A DNA stretch of 64,000 nt from Stictocephala bisonia (taxonomy: Eukaryota; Arthropoda; Insecta; Hemiptera; Membracidae), in assembly GCA_035578905.1 (NCBI GenBank), contig JAQJVL010000671.1, forward strand, positions 162,436 through 226,435. The letters are read 5' to 3'. The notes beneath the pieces are model-generated. The model was not told the origin of the DNA, did not search any database, and worked only from the letters and a program-made list of their open reading frames with translations. Position 1 is the first letter of the stretch, and the number at the start of each line of letters is the position of its first letter. The position numbers and the translations under genes were made by a program. Positions 10,318-23,800 of the stretch are shown here, piece after piece.

Positions 10318-10349
10318 GTTCAAAAACAACCTCTGGGTTGTTTTTGAAC
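10318..10349. repeat. Perfect 14-bp hairpin next to the minisatellite
   Basis: GTTCAAAAACAACC (10318-10331), loop TCTG, then GGTTGTTTTTGAAC (10336-10349). Short direct copies of GTTCAAAGAT flank it (about 10298 and 10359). Confidence 0.85.
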
Positions 10350-10588
10350 TATACACTAGTTCAAAGATGTCAAGCTGCTCCATCCCAACCTATCTCATTC
10401 GAATGGTTAATGGTAAACATGGCTCTGATTGGCTGCTATCGAGGTATTTATTAACTACCTTATTCTTAGGTGTTTGAGATACTTTCTTAGTACACACCTA
10501 GAGCCTATAAATAATACTTTTTTTCAAGTTTGATGGTCCAAAGTCTTATAGTTTTTGAGAAAATGTAAACAGTTAATCATTACTGGCT

Positions 10589-10590
<2 letters not shown>
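10350..10590. other. Non-coding sequence after the minisatellite
   Basis: Nothing recognisable on either strand. Confidence 0.4.
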
Positions 10591-10646
<56 letters not shown>

Positions 10647-10707
10647 TATGCATTGTTTATATATATATATACAAACATTTATATATATATAAACATTGCA
10701 TATTCAT
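10591..10707. repeat. (TA)n tract merging into a near-perfect palindrome
   Basis: (TA)n to about 10643, then ATGAATATGCATTGTTTATA (from 10642) is mirrored by TATAAACATTGCATATTCAT (ending 10707). The arms are about 28 bases with one mismatch, separated by a short AT-rich loop. Confidence 0.8.
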
Positions 10708-11890
10708 CGTTCAGTATTTCAAACCGGTAGAGTAAAAATATAGTGTTAAATTCCCAGTAAAATGTTGAGTGAGTCGTAAAACTTGCACAAGTAGTCTTTA
10801 ACAAGCTGACGAAGCGAAGAGAGACGATAAAATGTAAATGGCTGTTTCCAACCACTTTTCCGCCATGTCTAGAGGAGACCTACTATCTGCGGGAGAACAC
10901 ATCAGTTCCGTTCGATCGTCAAGGTGTGGGCGAGTATGAAATGGAAATGTATATTAGAAGTAGTCTTTTTACTTGGGAATGCTGAAATTCCCATATCATC
11001 AGTAGTTAGTTACAAATTTAACGCACTCTTTTATAATTTTTCCTATGCTAAATCCTGTTATATTAGAAAACTCTTATTGAACAGATGAAGGCGGAAGTTA
11101 GTCATGCCTGTGAAGCAAGGCGGCTCAGTGGTGGGAAGATTCCTCTCTGCTGCTGGAACCCCTACATGCACAAAATATAACACGTAGGGCACAATGGACT
11201 GCTCAATGTCCAGATACAAATGCTAACTGACAAACCTGCAAGTGAATTTACTTTCCGTCACGAAACCCACGTAATCGCAAACTGAAAGTGTGATATAGTT
11301 TTTGTTTTGTTGACGACGTTGATAAAGACCAAACCACTGAAGTTGGGCGACAGCTCTATAGCCGGAGTACACAAACATCGTTGTCCAACAGGACAAGAAC
11401 ACAACAATAGTTAACTAACGCTCTCCAGATCCAGTAGGGATGTGGGAAAACCGGCCCATTGTTATTGAGCTAAGTAGTACAATGCCTGGGGCTAACTGCG
11501 TTATCCCTACCACCACAATGGATACCAATAAAAGCTTTTCGAAATACATATTACTGTTGACCATTAACGAACGAAACATTCACACGTCATCATCCATTAC
11601 AGAATATTCATACGTATATTTTGTACTCTTCAATTGAAAACTACGCCAACTAATAAATGTGACGAAATATTTATGTACATATTCGTAGAATATAGAGATC
11701 TTACATGATTTTCATGAATTGAAAAAAATCAATATTAACCCCAGAAACAGGAATACATATGCTGTTTGTCCCGGAAGTTCTGACTTATATATAAAAAAAA
11801 GGTTTATATAACATTAATATTTCCTACTAATACGAATACGACATCGATTTTGTACTTCAACAAATAAGCGAGATATTCAACAACAAAAAT
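10708..11890. other. Non-coding stretch without recognised features
   Basis: Somewhat less AT-rich than its surroundings (for example 10790-10940 and 11080-11530), but I found no splice-bounded exon, RNA gene or mobile-element protein. The 65-codon open frame at 11440-11637 shows no recognisable motif. Confidence 0.4.
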
Positions 11891-11892
11891 GT

Positions 11893-12030
11893 GTTAGTTT
11901 AGGTTAGGTTAGGTTAGGTTGTTTAAGGTACCTACCTAGTATTGACGGATAACATGTCACCACTGGAATAGTAGGTAACTAACCTATTCTAACTTAAACT
12001 AACCTAACCTAACCTAACCTAACCTTATAT
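11893..12030. repeat. Inverted pair of short TTAGG telomere-motif arrays
   Basis: (TTAGG)4 at 11899-11918 and (AACCT)5 at 12001-12025 face each other about 80 bases apart. The sequence between is itself imperfectly palindromic (GGTACCTACCTAG on the left against TAGTAGGTAAC on the right). TTAGG is the usual telomere repeat of insects. Confidence 0.75.
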
Positions 12031-12543
12031 AAATTAACATGACTCACTTACAATTTATCGTAGGTGGAAATTGATATCATGTCCGTGTTTAGGAGAGAAA
12101 TATACATAAAACTCCTCTATTATATAATATTTTCTGAAATTTGTCTCAAACAGCAGTATTTCCTGAGATTAATTCTTGTGGATTCGGAAATTAATGCGGG
12201 AGGGACACCTGTATTCCATATTTTTCAGAATTATTAAATGTCGTAAAAAAATGTAAGTTGTTAGTGCTGTAACGTATAAGTAAACCTACTGCATACGATA
12301 TGTGTTATATCCACCCATATTTAATTCGTGTAAATGTACTGATATGAGGTAAGCTATTACATTATAAAACTTTCATTTCAGTTTGAGTGTAGATCAGTGA
12401 TATGAACGGCAACCATTTTTTCTAGCTGGAGTACCTTAAATACTATTATTGGTTTTAATACGTGTTATATTTTTATATCTCCCTTCCTCTATGATTGTCT
12501 TATTCATTTATATAAGCGGAGACGAATGGTATTCACAACTTAC
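12031..12543. other. AT-rich non-coding, presumably intron 3' of the exon at 12544-12676
   Basis: No feature seen beyond the GTAAGT donor at its upper edge. Confidence 0.4.
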
Positions 12544-12676
12544 AAAGGAGAAGTAGTAGAAGGTCAAGAGAATGGTGAGTCCTGCACAACTGACAGCAGC
12601 CACACTGAGGCTGGACACGAACAGGGCATGTTTGAGTCGCACACAGTACCTCTTGTACAGATCTTCTAGCTCCATT
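12544..12676 (-). CDS. Candidate single exon of a host gene, membrane adenylyl cyclase N-terminus (tentative)
   Basis: On the minus strand a polypyrimidine-type acceptor (GATTGTGTTTCAG) is followed by 133 bases open in one frame and a GTAAGT donor directly after the Phe codon. The product begins MELEDLYKRYCVRLKHALF and runs into a hydrophobic segment of about 25 residues that looks like a first membrane helix. A short LExLYxRY motif just before the first transmembrane span is, from memory, shared by several membrane adenylyl cyclases. That assignment rests on one short exon and is tentative. No neighbouring exon was found in the window, so the gene would have very large introns or the exon may be isolated. 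It is the only non-transposon coding candidate I found. Confidence 0.4.
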
Positions 12677-14730
12677 CTGAAACACAATCGGCGTTGAGAG
12701 AAGAAGAATGGTAAATTTAATTTATTTGAAATACTAACTTGACTGTTTACCATTTGTATTGGTCAGAATATTTTTATAATACATTCAGAATAATTAAAGT
12801 AATAGTGATACACAAAGGTGCTAAATTATAATGCATCAATTTTAGACCGATTGCCATCGTGCCAGCTCTTTCAAAAGTATTTGAAGTATTATTATAAAGA
12901 TAAATATACAAATTATTTTGAGAAGCAAAAACCTTTTTAATTTTTTAGTTTTTAAAACTGATATTTTCGCTTTTAAAAACAGCATTCTATTTTTTTAAAA
13001 AAAAGAAACTAGATAAAATTAAAAAGAAATAATTAATTTACTTCTCACTAAACAGTTTGATACAGTAATATTGTACCATCTAAACTAAGTAAATATGGAT
13101 TTGAAGGCCCAACAGAGGTGTCTTAATTGACAAATAGAGTATGAGTGCTACAAAATATTTACTCGTTGCACGAAGAAATTAAGTTTGGAATTCCTCACGG
13201 CTCTTCCTTGGGGACTTATTAGTGTATATAAATTATACTGCTAAAATGTAAGGTTTTAAAATATTAAATGTGTTTTATATGCTAATTGCCTGGGATTGGG
13301 TATTAGTGGACCCACTTGTGATGATTTATAAGAAACACTTATTCAACAACAAATATATTCAAAGCTGGGTTGAATTACTGACAAACATTGTCTCAATATT
13401 ACAAACACTTCAAAATCATCTGGAAATAACAATTTCAAACAGACTATAACTACATTAGAAATAAAACAATTGTGTTTTTTCAATATTTACTAGATATTAC
13501 TATTATATATGTAATGGTAGATTCATATCAACTGTATAATAAAACATATTACTAATGGAATTTATTGTTAGAAAATTTCAAAATAGTATTACTTCCCCCT
13601 CTCATAACCTCAATACACTTGCGGTGGAAATGATCCACCACCCATCCATCCACAAAATTACGGTGCCACCCAACACAATTGTCCATACATACAATTTGTA
13701 ATCATGATTTATTGTAGATTTAAATTTTCTTCGGAAATATTTGTTTTTAGTGGGCGATTGTTAATTTTATTGGTTCAATAGAACTAAAACATCAGTACTA
13801 CTACTTAGAATTTACTTCGAATCTGCAAATTAATGCAAATGAACTTGTAAAGGCCTTTTTATTAGTGTTATCACTTTCTTGAAACGGAATCACTGAAACA
13901 CTACAGCGGAAAAATACGTGATATTTGACAAACAATCTGTCATTTTTCAATTCTCGTTTTCCCTTTTGAGAGGGTTTACCTGTAACACTATTATAAATAA
14001 CAACGGGTCCCTTGTTAAACTATCTATTGTATAATACTGCATATGAGTGATGTGATAGGTACACGTAAAGACATGTATGTCTACTTTTAACTTCGAAAAT
14101 CAGCTTTATCGGAATTTAGAAGAAGTGGTGGTAAGAGATCGAAAGAGAAGTTTGGCTTTTAGACAACACCAGGAAGTGTGTTGAAGATAAATTAACCTAT
14201 CTTGTAGATTGAAAAATCTTGCTTCAGTTACAAATGAACTGAGCGAGCAACAAGCACTGACAAATAGAATGATACTGAAAGGGCAAATCAAATTGTAACA
14301 CTCGAGTCACTCCATTTCAAGTATGTATTTGGCTAAAGGCTTATTACTCATTTTTATTGCCTATATGGGAGCAGCTTACGACGTTCAAGTGGCTTTGAAA
14401 GATATCAGAGAACCAAAATTGCTCTCGTATTCGTCAGTAATGATTAATGTTGTGGGGTGAATTAGATAGAACAATATAATAATATAAGAAGTGGAATTTA
14501 ATGGTTTTGAAAATATTTGAGTGAAAATTTAGCATTTTATTCGTCTACTTCCAGCTGTTATCAGTTATTTCCCAACAGGTATTTATGTTCAAACATGTAA
14601 CAAAATTGAATGTCGGGAGTTTTTGAATGATATATTATACAATTCATAAATGTATTTTAATAATTTACAATTGGAGTGTATGATTAACTTAAAACCATAA
14701 TGCAAAGTTTAGTTAGCCTCGTAGATAGTA
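12677..14730. other. AT-rich non-coding, no gene recognised
   Basis: Scattered stop codons in all frames. The 61-codon open frame at 14106-14291 (minus) has no motif I know. Possibly intronic if the exon at 12544-12676 is real. Confidence 0.4.
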
Positions 14731-14738
14731 ATAGAAAG

Positions 14739-15203
14739 GGGTTGGTAGTGAATAACATTGTCAACACGTTTTGTAATTTCCATTCCAGGAAGAAGACGCT
14801 CTCAGACCTAAATGGTATCATTAGCATGCAATAGGCAATAATGTCTTGTTTGCTCGGCCTCTTTGTTGCCGTCCCGGCCAGTAATACACAAAGGGTTGGT
14901 AGTAAATAGCCCTGTCATCACATTACTGTAATTTCCGTCCCAGGACGAACACGCTCTCAGACCTAAATGGTCTCATTAGCATGCAATAGGCAATAATGTC
15001 TTGTTTGTTCGGCCTCTTTGTTGCCGTCCTAGGCAGTAATACACAAAGGGTTAGGAGTAAATAGCCCTGTCATCACATTACTGTGATTTCCGTCCCAGGA
15101 CGAACACACTCTCAGACCTAAATGACCTCATCAGCATGCAATAGGCAATAATGTCTTGTTTGCTCGGCCTCTTTGTTGTCGACACGGCCAGTAATACACA
15201 AAG
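14739..15203. repeat. Tandem triplication of a 154-155-bp unit
   Basis: Units start with GGGTTGGTAG at 14739 and 14893 and the diverged GGGTTAGGAG at 15048, with the next start at 15203. Each contains CTCAGACCTAAATGG, CATGCAATAGGCAATAATG and TCTTGTTTGCTCGGCCTC. The second and third units are more alike than the first, as expected for an ageing short array. Confidence 0.9.
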
Positions 15204-15796
15204 GGTTACTAGTTTTGATATTTTGGTTATTTCATGTGTTAAAATGTTCGATTTTATTACCACTGTGATTTGCTTCAATGTATTCAGTTTTGCTGAAAAA
15301 TTTAAAATTAAGAGTATTTAACTTATAATTGTTAAAAAATATTTTATGGGATAGCATTTCAATTATGATTATATAATACATATTTACTCAATAAATAGAG
15401 ATAATATGTATGTGTAAATATATTGTAGGATATTTGTAGATTGCTACAGGGTACCAACGAACAAGTGGTCACACTGTGAATTACTTATAGTTTAATATAA
15501 TATGATTAACTTTTTAAAACCATCCGTTGTCTACAATTTATTAATATTTCGTATAAATAACAAAAAATGAAGTTATTTATGTTGGAAATATTTTATACAA
15601 TGTTGTGATCTTATTAACGTGAAAAAAAACACGAATTAATGCACTGCAATGAGTTAAATGGATGTTAGTTGTAAATAAACATAAATGTTTTATGGTATTG
15701 ACTATTTTACATGGAGTAACAGGAGCCACCTCAGTACATGGTACGCCAGCCACGTCTCAGTGTCTTGGACAATCTATAAATTAAATGGGGACAGTT
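15204..15796. other. AT-rich non-coding
   Basis: No features recognised. Confidence 0.4.
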
Positions 15797-16038
15797 TTTT
15801 TTTTTTTTTTTTTTTTTAAAGGAGAGGCCGATCTCCTCCTTAACCTTACTCTGACCATTCCCCATAGACCATTGATCTGTGCGAGGAACTTATTCAGTCA
15901 GAGTAAGGGGGCGAACCTGTACAGTAGAAGGTGAATATTACTGATAAATCTTTTCAGTCTAGGCCGGATTCGAACCAGCGCTATCTCTAACCCAAGCTCA
16001 AAGTCCTGACGCCTTAGACCACTCGGCCACCGGCTCGA
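15797..16038 (-). mobile_element. tRNA-derived SINE with poly(A) tail
   Basis: Read on the minus strand it starts with a tRNA-like head: pol III A box TGGCCGAGTGG (plus-strand 16019-16029) and B box GGTTCGAATCC (15966-15976). The spacing of about 43 bases suggests a Leu/Ser-type tRNA with a long variable arm. A tRNA-unrelated body of about 150 bases follows, then a poly(A) tail (plus-strand T run at about 15797-15820). It is not a functional tRNA because the head continues directly into the SINE body. Confidence 0.85.
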
Positions 16039-16209
16039 CCCAATTAGTTAGTTTGAACTAAATTGAAAATAACAAATGGTGTTGAAGTAAGAATGAAAAG
16101 AGGCCGTATTACGAATATTGCCTTTTTTTTTATTTGAGCAAAAAATTCGATTGATGACTATCATGTTATTTTATGACTGACCATAATTATTTGTGTTCTT
16201 TGTTTATCA

Positions 16210-16680
16210 ATTCTTGGTCGGCACTGGTGGCGCAGTGCTGTAACCCAGCTACATGGGGACAAAGTGTTTGGGAGATTGTAGGCGATAAGTTGGATGCTCG
16301 GACCTCTTGATACCGACATGGCGTTCGCTTAATGGTTGCTATCGGCGTGGACACTACTAGAGAAGTCTGGGATCTCCATGTTGGGTGGTAATCATTGTGC
16401 GGATGTTGTGTGGGGGAGATAACTGAGTATCAGGCTTGTCAATTAGCTGAAAATCAGACCAGCACTACGTGGTTCGGATTCCACGTAAAGCTGTAGGTCC
16501 CTTAGTTACCCTGGCTGTTGGGCTATTAATAAATTGCCCTTTCTGAGGAACAGTTGAACTCAGTTAGTAACCAGACTACACTCATCCACACTCAGCCTAC
16601 ACTCATATAACCGTTCATATTCGCCTTAAAATACCAACAACGTTGTGTCGGCGTCTCGTATGTAAGAATAAGAATATAAG
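16210..16680 (+). mobile_element. SINE-like dispersed repeat, family 2, copy 1
   Basis: Contains a possible A box (TGGCGCAGTGCTG at about 16228), the conserved segments TTGTAGGCGATAAG, CTACGTGGTTCGGATTCCAC and AAAGCTGTAGGTCCCTTAGT, and ends in a tail (AGTAACCAGACTACACTCAT ... GTCGGCGTCT). The same body recurs at 19290-19830, 40380-40770 and, inverted, 48340-48640. The tail is shared with the repeat at 29915-30210. Confidence 0.7.
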
Positions 16681-19280
16681 AATTTGAAATTTAAATTTAA
16701 AATTTTATATCACAAATTTTAGTGAATTATACAATTTTCTAACCTAAATAGCTTTTGTAATTGATATGATTTAAAATTAACTAGCGACATATCTCTAAAA
16801 ATAATTATTTTAATGAATAAAATAAATTTGAAAAGAATTACTGCATAGAAAACAAGTTTCAAACGTCATAATGGCCAGTTTAATGAAAAAGCAATGATTT
16901 CATTGAATTTGTCGTAGACTTCTTAGTTTCTTAGTTAAAAAACTCGAGTAAAAATAATTTCTGCGCCGACAATACAACAGATTATTTGTCTTATTGTTTT
17001 ATGTTGTTTTGGAAATCAAAATGTTCTTATTTTAGAATTAAAAGAGTAGTTAATGTTTAAATCAAATTTTAACTGGTGTCAAGCATGGGCGTTGAAATAA
17101 TATTACACTAAAGTGAAAACCAAAAAGCAAAAACGTAGAAAAAGTGTTACAAGTTATTTTTCCTCATGTTAAATATCTCAAATATTTGGAATGGCAAATA
17201 GAGTAAGAAACGCAATAAATGAAGCGAACTAAAAACTGGCAACAGATTTATGCGCAAGATGGAAACGTACTTGTCACTACACTACTATGAGTTCAGCTGT
17301 TTTCGTTATGTGTTTACAACCTGCGAAACATCATATTTTCAACAGCTGTCTATTGTTTACTACCGAAAGTAACATTGTTTACAACCGAAAATGTTCCACA
17401 GTCAACAACACCTGTTTTTAAAACATGTTTCTAATTTAATAAACAGTTAACATTCCAAAAATGAGTTTTTATTCCGTAGTGTAGTGAAAAGTATCGTTCA
17501 AAATTCGAGTGAAAGTGTTTTGTATGTTCTCGACCATTTGAAGTGCTCGACAAGTCTCGCACTTCAAACATATGGTCTCGAACATGCAAAACCCCACTTT
17601 CCACTCTTGTTATGAAATATACTATTCTATTTATGTTCAACCTTCAAATATACCACAGTTAAATCTACAATTATACAAGTATTTTTTTTTTCAAAACATT
17701 TACTCACTATAAATGTTGTAAGTAAAAGAGCTCAAACAATTAAACTATCAATATTTGTGATTTACGAGCATTTACCACTTGGAAAAATGTATTTCACTGA
17801 CTTCACCAATTACATTTAAGTTACTACATGTTGACTAAACAATGTAGAAACTGTTATACAACTAAATAACAATTACAAAATGTCGCAATAATTTATTATT
17901 TAGGTTAGGACTACCTTAAAAACACCCATTTTCATAAAAATGTTTGATTAGATTCTACACGTCTAAAATGTTTGAATATTATCTAATTAATGGTTTTAAA
18001 ATGTTGTTAAAGACATAAAGAAAACTATTAAAAAGATATTGTAACTGACTTTGAACAATACACTATTATTTTCAATTGATTTTTACTATTTTTTGGTTTA
18101 TAAAATATGAATAGTAATATTTATGCCTTAAATATATGTTGGTTATATTAAAATAATTAAACAATTTTAGACTTTCCAATAGTATATTTTATTTGCGTAA
18201 AGTATTTTGCCTACACGGTAAGTATCATAGGACACCGACAAAAAATAATTAAAAAAAATTGTTAACATATTATAATAACGGGGCCAACAACTTTTAAATT
18301 ATGGTACGTTTGAAAAAAAAAAAAAAACTGCCCAAATTCTCCGTTCATATAGTATAATTTAACCAAAAATTGTTATTACACTTTCACATTTAGCCTTGAT
18401 TAAATTTTTAATATACCTTATGTTATAAAAGTTATAAATATTACTATTTATTGTTAAAAAATGTTTTTAAATTAATTTCTATTGATGTCTGATAATACCT
18501 ACCTTGTAAGCAAAAGACCTCACACAATTAAAATATATTATTGGAAATTCGGAGAATTTCTCAATTATTTAAACTATTGATAAATTCTCCAACAAAGAAC
18601 CAAAACAAGAACATGCATATTTTGCATAACGTGTCTTCTTTATGCATGCATAAAGGATTCTTTAGGAATGCATAACATTCCTCCATATTTCAAAGCATGT
18701 ACACCTATAAATAAGAACAAAGTAGGTAAGTTGTAGGAAATAAAATAACTTTAACACTTTATTCTTATTACAGCTGTTTGTAGTTTAGAAAGTGCGCTCA
18801 GATAAGACACTGAACTGTTCTTAAGTTTTAAAGTTTCCTTTAATGATATGTTTTACTTTCATTTTTTTTCGTGAAGGTTTATCCACACATTTATTATATG
18901 TTTGATGTTTATGAGAAGTCTGATAAGTTAATATTTTCACTTACACCATATTTTTTTAAAAAGAGAGCTTAAAAATGTATACATTATACAAATATTTTTC
19001 TAAAAGAAAATTTAGACAGAGTTATAAATCACTTATGACTGCCATACATAGTTTTTATAATTTAAGGAATACTTTAGAATGTTTTACTAATTAAATCTCT
19101 TTGTAAAACTCGTAAGTAGAATGTAAATCGACTCAGTAATTACCCAAATTAAAAAGTCATAAAACACTTACCCAATATTCGGGATGGATAGAAGAAACAC
19201 AGAATGGGTACATTGTAATTTATAGGATATAAAATCATAAAAACGATTCCTTTATTTATAACTTATTAGCCTCTCCTATT
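16681..19280. other. Long AT-rich non-coding stretch
   Basis: About 2.6 kb with no coding, RNA or mobile-element signal that I can identify. Slightly less AT-rich parts at 17260-17600 contain several CAACAGCTGT and TGTTTACAACCGAAA-like repeats but no open frame of note. Confidence 0.4.
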
Positions 19281-19289
19281 GGTAGTAGA

Positions 19290-19835
<546 letters not shown>

Positions 19836-20888
19836 TTGAAAATACACTACGCGTGCATACAGGATACATTATGATTGGATTTGGTTAAGTTTCCTTTGTT
19901 CGTAACTGCCAAATATAGATAAAAACTTTTAACCAGTATTTTCTGAGGCATGGGAAACTCTATTTGGAGGAAAATCCCCGTGAGTCGACCCATATCCCGT
20001 AGATCCCGGTTTGATAGTCTCGATGACGTATGTTCACACCGTTCGCCCTCTTCGGTGGGTTTTATATACTTTATTTGTACATGTAATCGTAGATGGTAAA
20101 CCAATTACTAGAGATGGTAAAACAATGGCAATGTTATTCATAGAGTGGATTGTTATTGCTACGCGAGTAATCAAACACACACGTGGTAATCGGATTATCA
20201 TGAAGTAAATGCACGATAAAATAAAGTAATTAAAATAATATTAAGCAACTCATTACTAAGAAACCCCAAAAATTATGAGGTTTTAGTAACTGAAATGTGT
20301 TATTCAATCAGAATGAAATTAGTTTTATTTAGTGTATCATTTGTTATTCAGGAAATAAAGTTATAAATTAATATGATTCATAAAACATTTATTGTTTTGA
20401 AGATGATGAAACATTATTCGGCAATTTCGGGCGAACAATATATTCGAACACTTGAGAAGTTTAAAATGATTTTTGGAAACAACAAGATATTAATTTGATT
20501 ATTATTATTGACAAATTTGATTGTAAATAAGAAAATAGTTCTCCATTTCAATAATTTTTAAGTTTTACATAAGGAATTTTTTCGTATTCAGTCATTCTCT
20601 TACCGTAGTAAATACAATTGTTATTTTTTAATATCTTTTATTTCACTGTATAAACCAGTAAAAATACTTTGAATAACGAACACATTTAATATGTTAGACA
20701 TACATTTAGACAAGGTTGCACAAATATGTATATTATTATTAAAATAATTTTGTTATCTTGAAGAAAAAGTAGTACAATGGCTTGAACGAAACTAAATAAA
20801 AGAATATCATGTACTATTCAGTAATTAAGTAATTCTTAATTTAAGTAGTCTTCAGGCTATAACTGAAACAATATCAGTTTTCTAACCA
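19836..20888. other. AT-rich non-coding with one dispersed repeat fragment
   Basis: About 19925-20025 (AACCAGTATTTTCTGAGGCA ... GTAGATCCCGG) matches about 34430-34510 (GCCAGTATTTCCGATAGG ... CGTAAATCCC), an unnamed dispersed repeat. The rest shows nothing. Confidence 0.45.
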
Positions 20889-23800
20889 TGTAGCATTTCA
20901 TGACAGGGACACTTGCGACTTCTTCGTTATCGATACTCTCATCTTATGCTAAACCAGAGAGGGTAGTATTTTACCACATAAATGTGTGAGTATAGGTGGT
21001 AGAGGCAGTAACTCATGCTGTATCTGTAACCATGTAGTCCTCCATCACGACAACCCTTGGGACCTTTACGTTACTCCTGCTGTATATGTTATGTAACCCT
21101 ATAGTCTTCCATCACGCCTACCCTTGGGACCTTTACGTTGTCGATACTCTCAATCTATGTTAAACCACGGCGGGTAGTATTTTACCACATAAATGTGAGA
21201 GTATAGGTGGTAGAGGCAGTAACTCATGCTGTATCTGTTATGTAACCCTGTAGTCCTCCATCACGCGAACCCTTGGGACCTTTACGTTGCCGATACTCTC
21301 ATCCCATGTATAAACCACGGCGGGTAGTATTTTACCACAAAAATGTGTGAGTATAGGTGGTAGAGGCAGTAACTCATGCTGCATCTGTTATGTACCCCTG
21401 AAGTCCTCCATCACGCCAACCCTTGGGACCTTTACGTTGCCGATACTCTCATCCAATGTATAAACCACGGCGGGTAGTATTTTACCACATAAATGTGTGA
21501 GTATATGTGGTAGAGGCAGTAACTCGTGCTGTATCTGTTATGTACCCCTGAAGTCCTCCATCATGCCAACCCTTGGGACCTTTACGTTGTTCATACTCTC
21601 ATCCTATGTATAAACCACGGCGGGTAGTATTTTACCACATAAATGTGTGAGTATATGTGGTAGAGGCAGTAACTCGTGCTGTATCTGTTATGTACCCCTG
21701 AAGTCCTCCATCACGCCAACCCTTGGGACCTTTACGTTGTTGATACTCTCATCCTATGTATAAACCACGGCGGGTAGTATTTTACCACATAAATGTGTGA
21801 GTATAGGTAGTAGAAGCAGTAACTCGTGCTAAATCTGTTATGTAACCTTGTAGTCCTCCATCACGCCAACCCTTGGGACCTTTAATTTGTCGATACTCTC
21901 ATCCTTTGTATAAACCACGGCGGGTAGTATTTTACCACATAAATGTGTGAGTATAGGTGGTAGAAGCAGTAACTCGTGCTGAATCTGTTATGTACCGCTG
22001 AAGTACTCAATCACGCCAACCCTTGGGACCTTTTCATTGTTCATACTCTCATCCTATGTATAAACCACGGCGGGTAGTATTTTACCACATAAATGTGTGA
22101 GTATAGGTGGTAGAGGCAGTAACTCGTGCTGTATATATGTTATGTACCCCTGTAGTCCTCCAACACGCCAACCCTTGGGACCTTTACGTTATCGATACTC
22201 TCATCCTATTAATAAAACACGGCGGGTAGTATTTTACCACATAAATGTGTGAGTATAGGTGGTAGAGGCAGTAACTCGTGCTGAATCTGTTATGTAACCC
22301 TGTAGTCCTCCATCACGCGAACCCTTGGGACCTTTACGTTGCTGATACTCTCATCCCATGTATAAACCACGGCGGGTAGTATTTTACCACATAAATGTGT
22401 GAGTATAGGTGGTAGAGGCAGTAACTCGTGCTGTATCTGTTATGTACCGCTGAAGTCCTCAATCACGCCAACCCTTGGGACCTTTTCATTGTTCATACTC
22501 TCATCCTATGTATAAACCACGGCGGGTAGTATTTTACCATATAAATGTGTGAGTATAGGTGGTAGAGGCAGTAACTCGTGCTGTATATATGTTATGTACC
22601 CCTGTAGTCCTCCAACACGCCAACCCTTGGGACCTTTACGTTATCGATACTCTCATCCTATGTATAAACCACGGCGGGTAGTATTTTACCACATAAATGT
22701 GTGAGTATAGGTGGTAGAGGCAGTAACTCGTGCTGAATCTGTTATGTAACCTTGTAGTCCTCCATCACGCCAACCCTTGAGACCTTTACGTTATCGATAC
22801 TCTCATCCTATGTATAAACCATGGCGGGTAGTATTTTACCACATAAATGTGTGAGTATAGGTGGTAGAGGCAGTAAATCGTGCTGTATCTGTTATGTACC
22901 ACTGAAGTCCTCCATTACGCCAACCCTTGGGACCTTTACGTTGTTGATACTCTCATCCTATGTATAAACTACGGCGGGTAGTATTTTACCACATAAATGT
23001 GTGAGTATAGGTGGTAGAAGCAGTAACTCGTGCTGAATCTGTTATGTACCCCTGAAGTCCTTCATCATGCCAACCCTTGGGACCTTTACGTTGTTGATAC
23101 TCTCATCCTATGTATAAACCACGGCGGGTAGTATTTTACCACATAAATGTGTGAGTATAGGTGGTAGAGGCAGTAACTCGTGCTGTATCTGTTATGTACC
23201 CCTGAAGTCCTCCATCACGCCAACCCTTGGGACCTTTACGTTGTTGATACTCTCATCCTATGTATAAACCACGGCGGGTAGTATTTTACCACATAAATGT
23301 GTGAGTATAGGTGGTAGAGGCAGTAACTCGTGCTGAATATGTTATGTACCCCTGAAGTCCTTCATCATGCCAACCCTTGGGACCTTTACGTTGTTGATAC
23401 TCTCATCCTATGTATAAACCACGGCGGGTAGTATTTTACCACATAAATGTGTGAGTATAGGTGGTAGAGGCAGTAACTCGTGCTGTATCTGTTATGTACC
23501 CCTGAAGTCCTCCATCACGCCAACACTTGGGACCTTTACGTTGTTGATACTCTCATCCTATGTATAAACCATGGCGGGTAGTATTTTACCACATAAATGT
23601 GTGAGTATAGGTGGTAGAGGCAGTAACTCATGCTGTATCTGTAACCTTGTAGTCCTCCATCACGACAACCCTTGGGACCTTTACGTTATCGATACTCTTA
23701 TCCTATGTATAAACCATGGCGGGTAGTATTTTACCACATAAATGTGTGAGTATAGGTGGTAGAGGCAGTAACTCAAGCTGTATCTGTAACCTTGTAGTCC

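Noticed and set aside
9579..10347. Several overlapping open frames encoding GTQVGYGWYPSW-like repeats
   Set aside because: The 22-bp minisatellite has no stop in any plus frame, so these are unavoidable and appear in all three frames.
14106..14291. 61-codon minus-strand frame with hydrophobic start as a secreted peptide gene
   Set aside because: No cleavage-site context, no splice or transcript evidence, and such frames are expected by chance at this length.
15961..16038. A functional tRNA gene (Leu/Ser-like) on the minus strand
   Set aside because: A and B boxes are present, but the sequence continues into a SINE body with a poly(A) tail rather than a closed acceptor stem.
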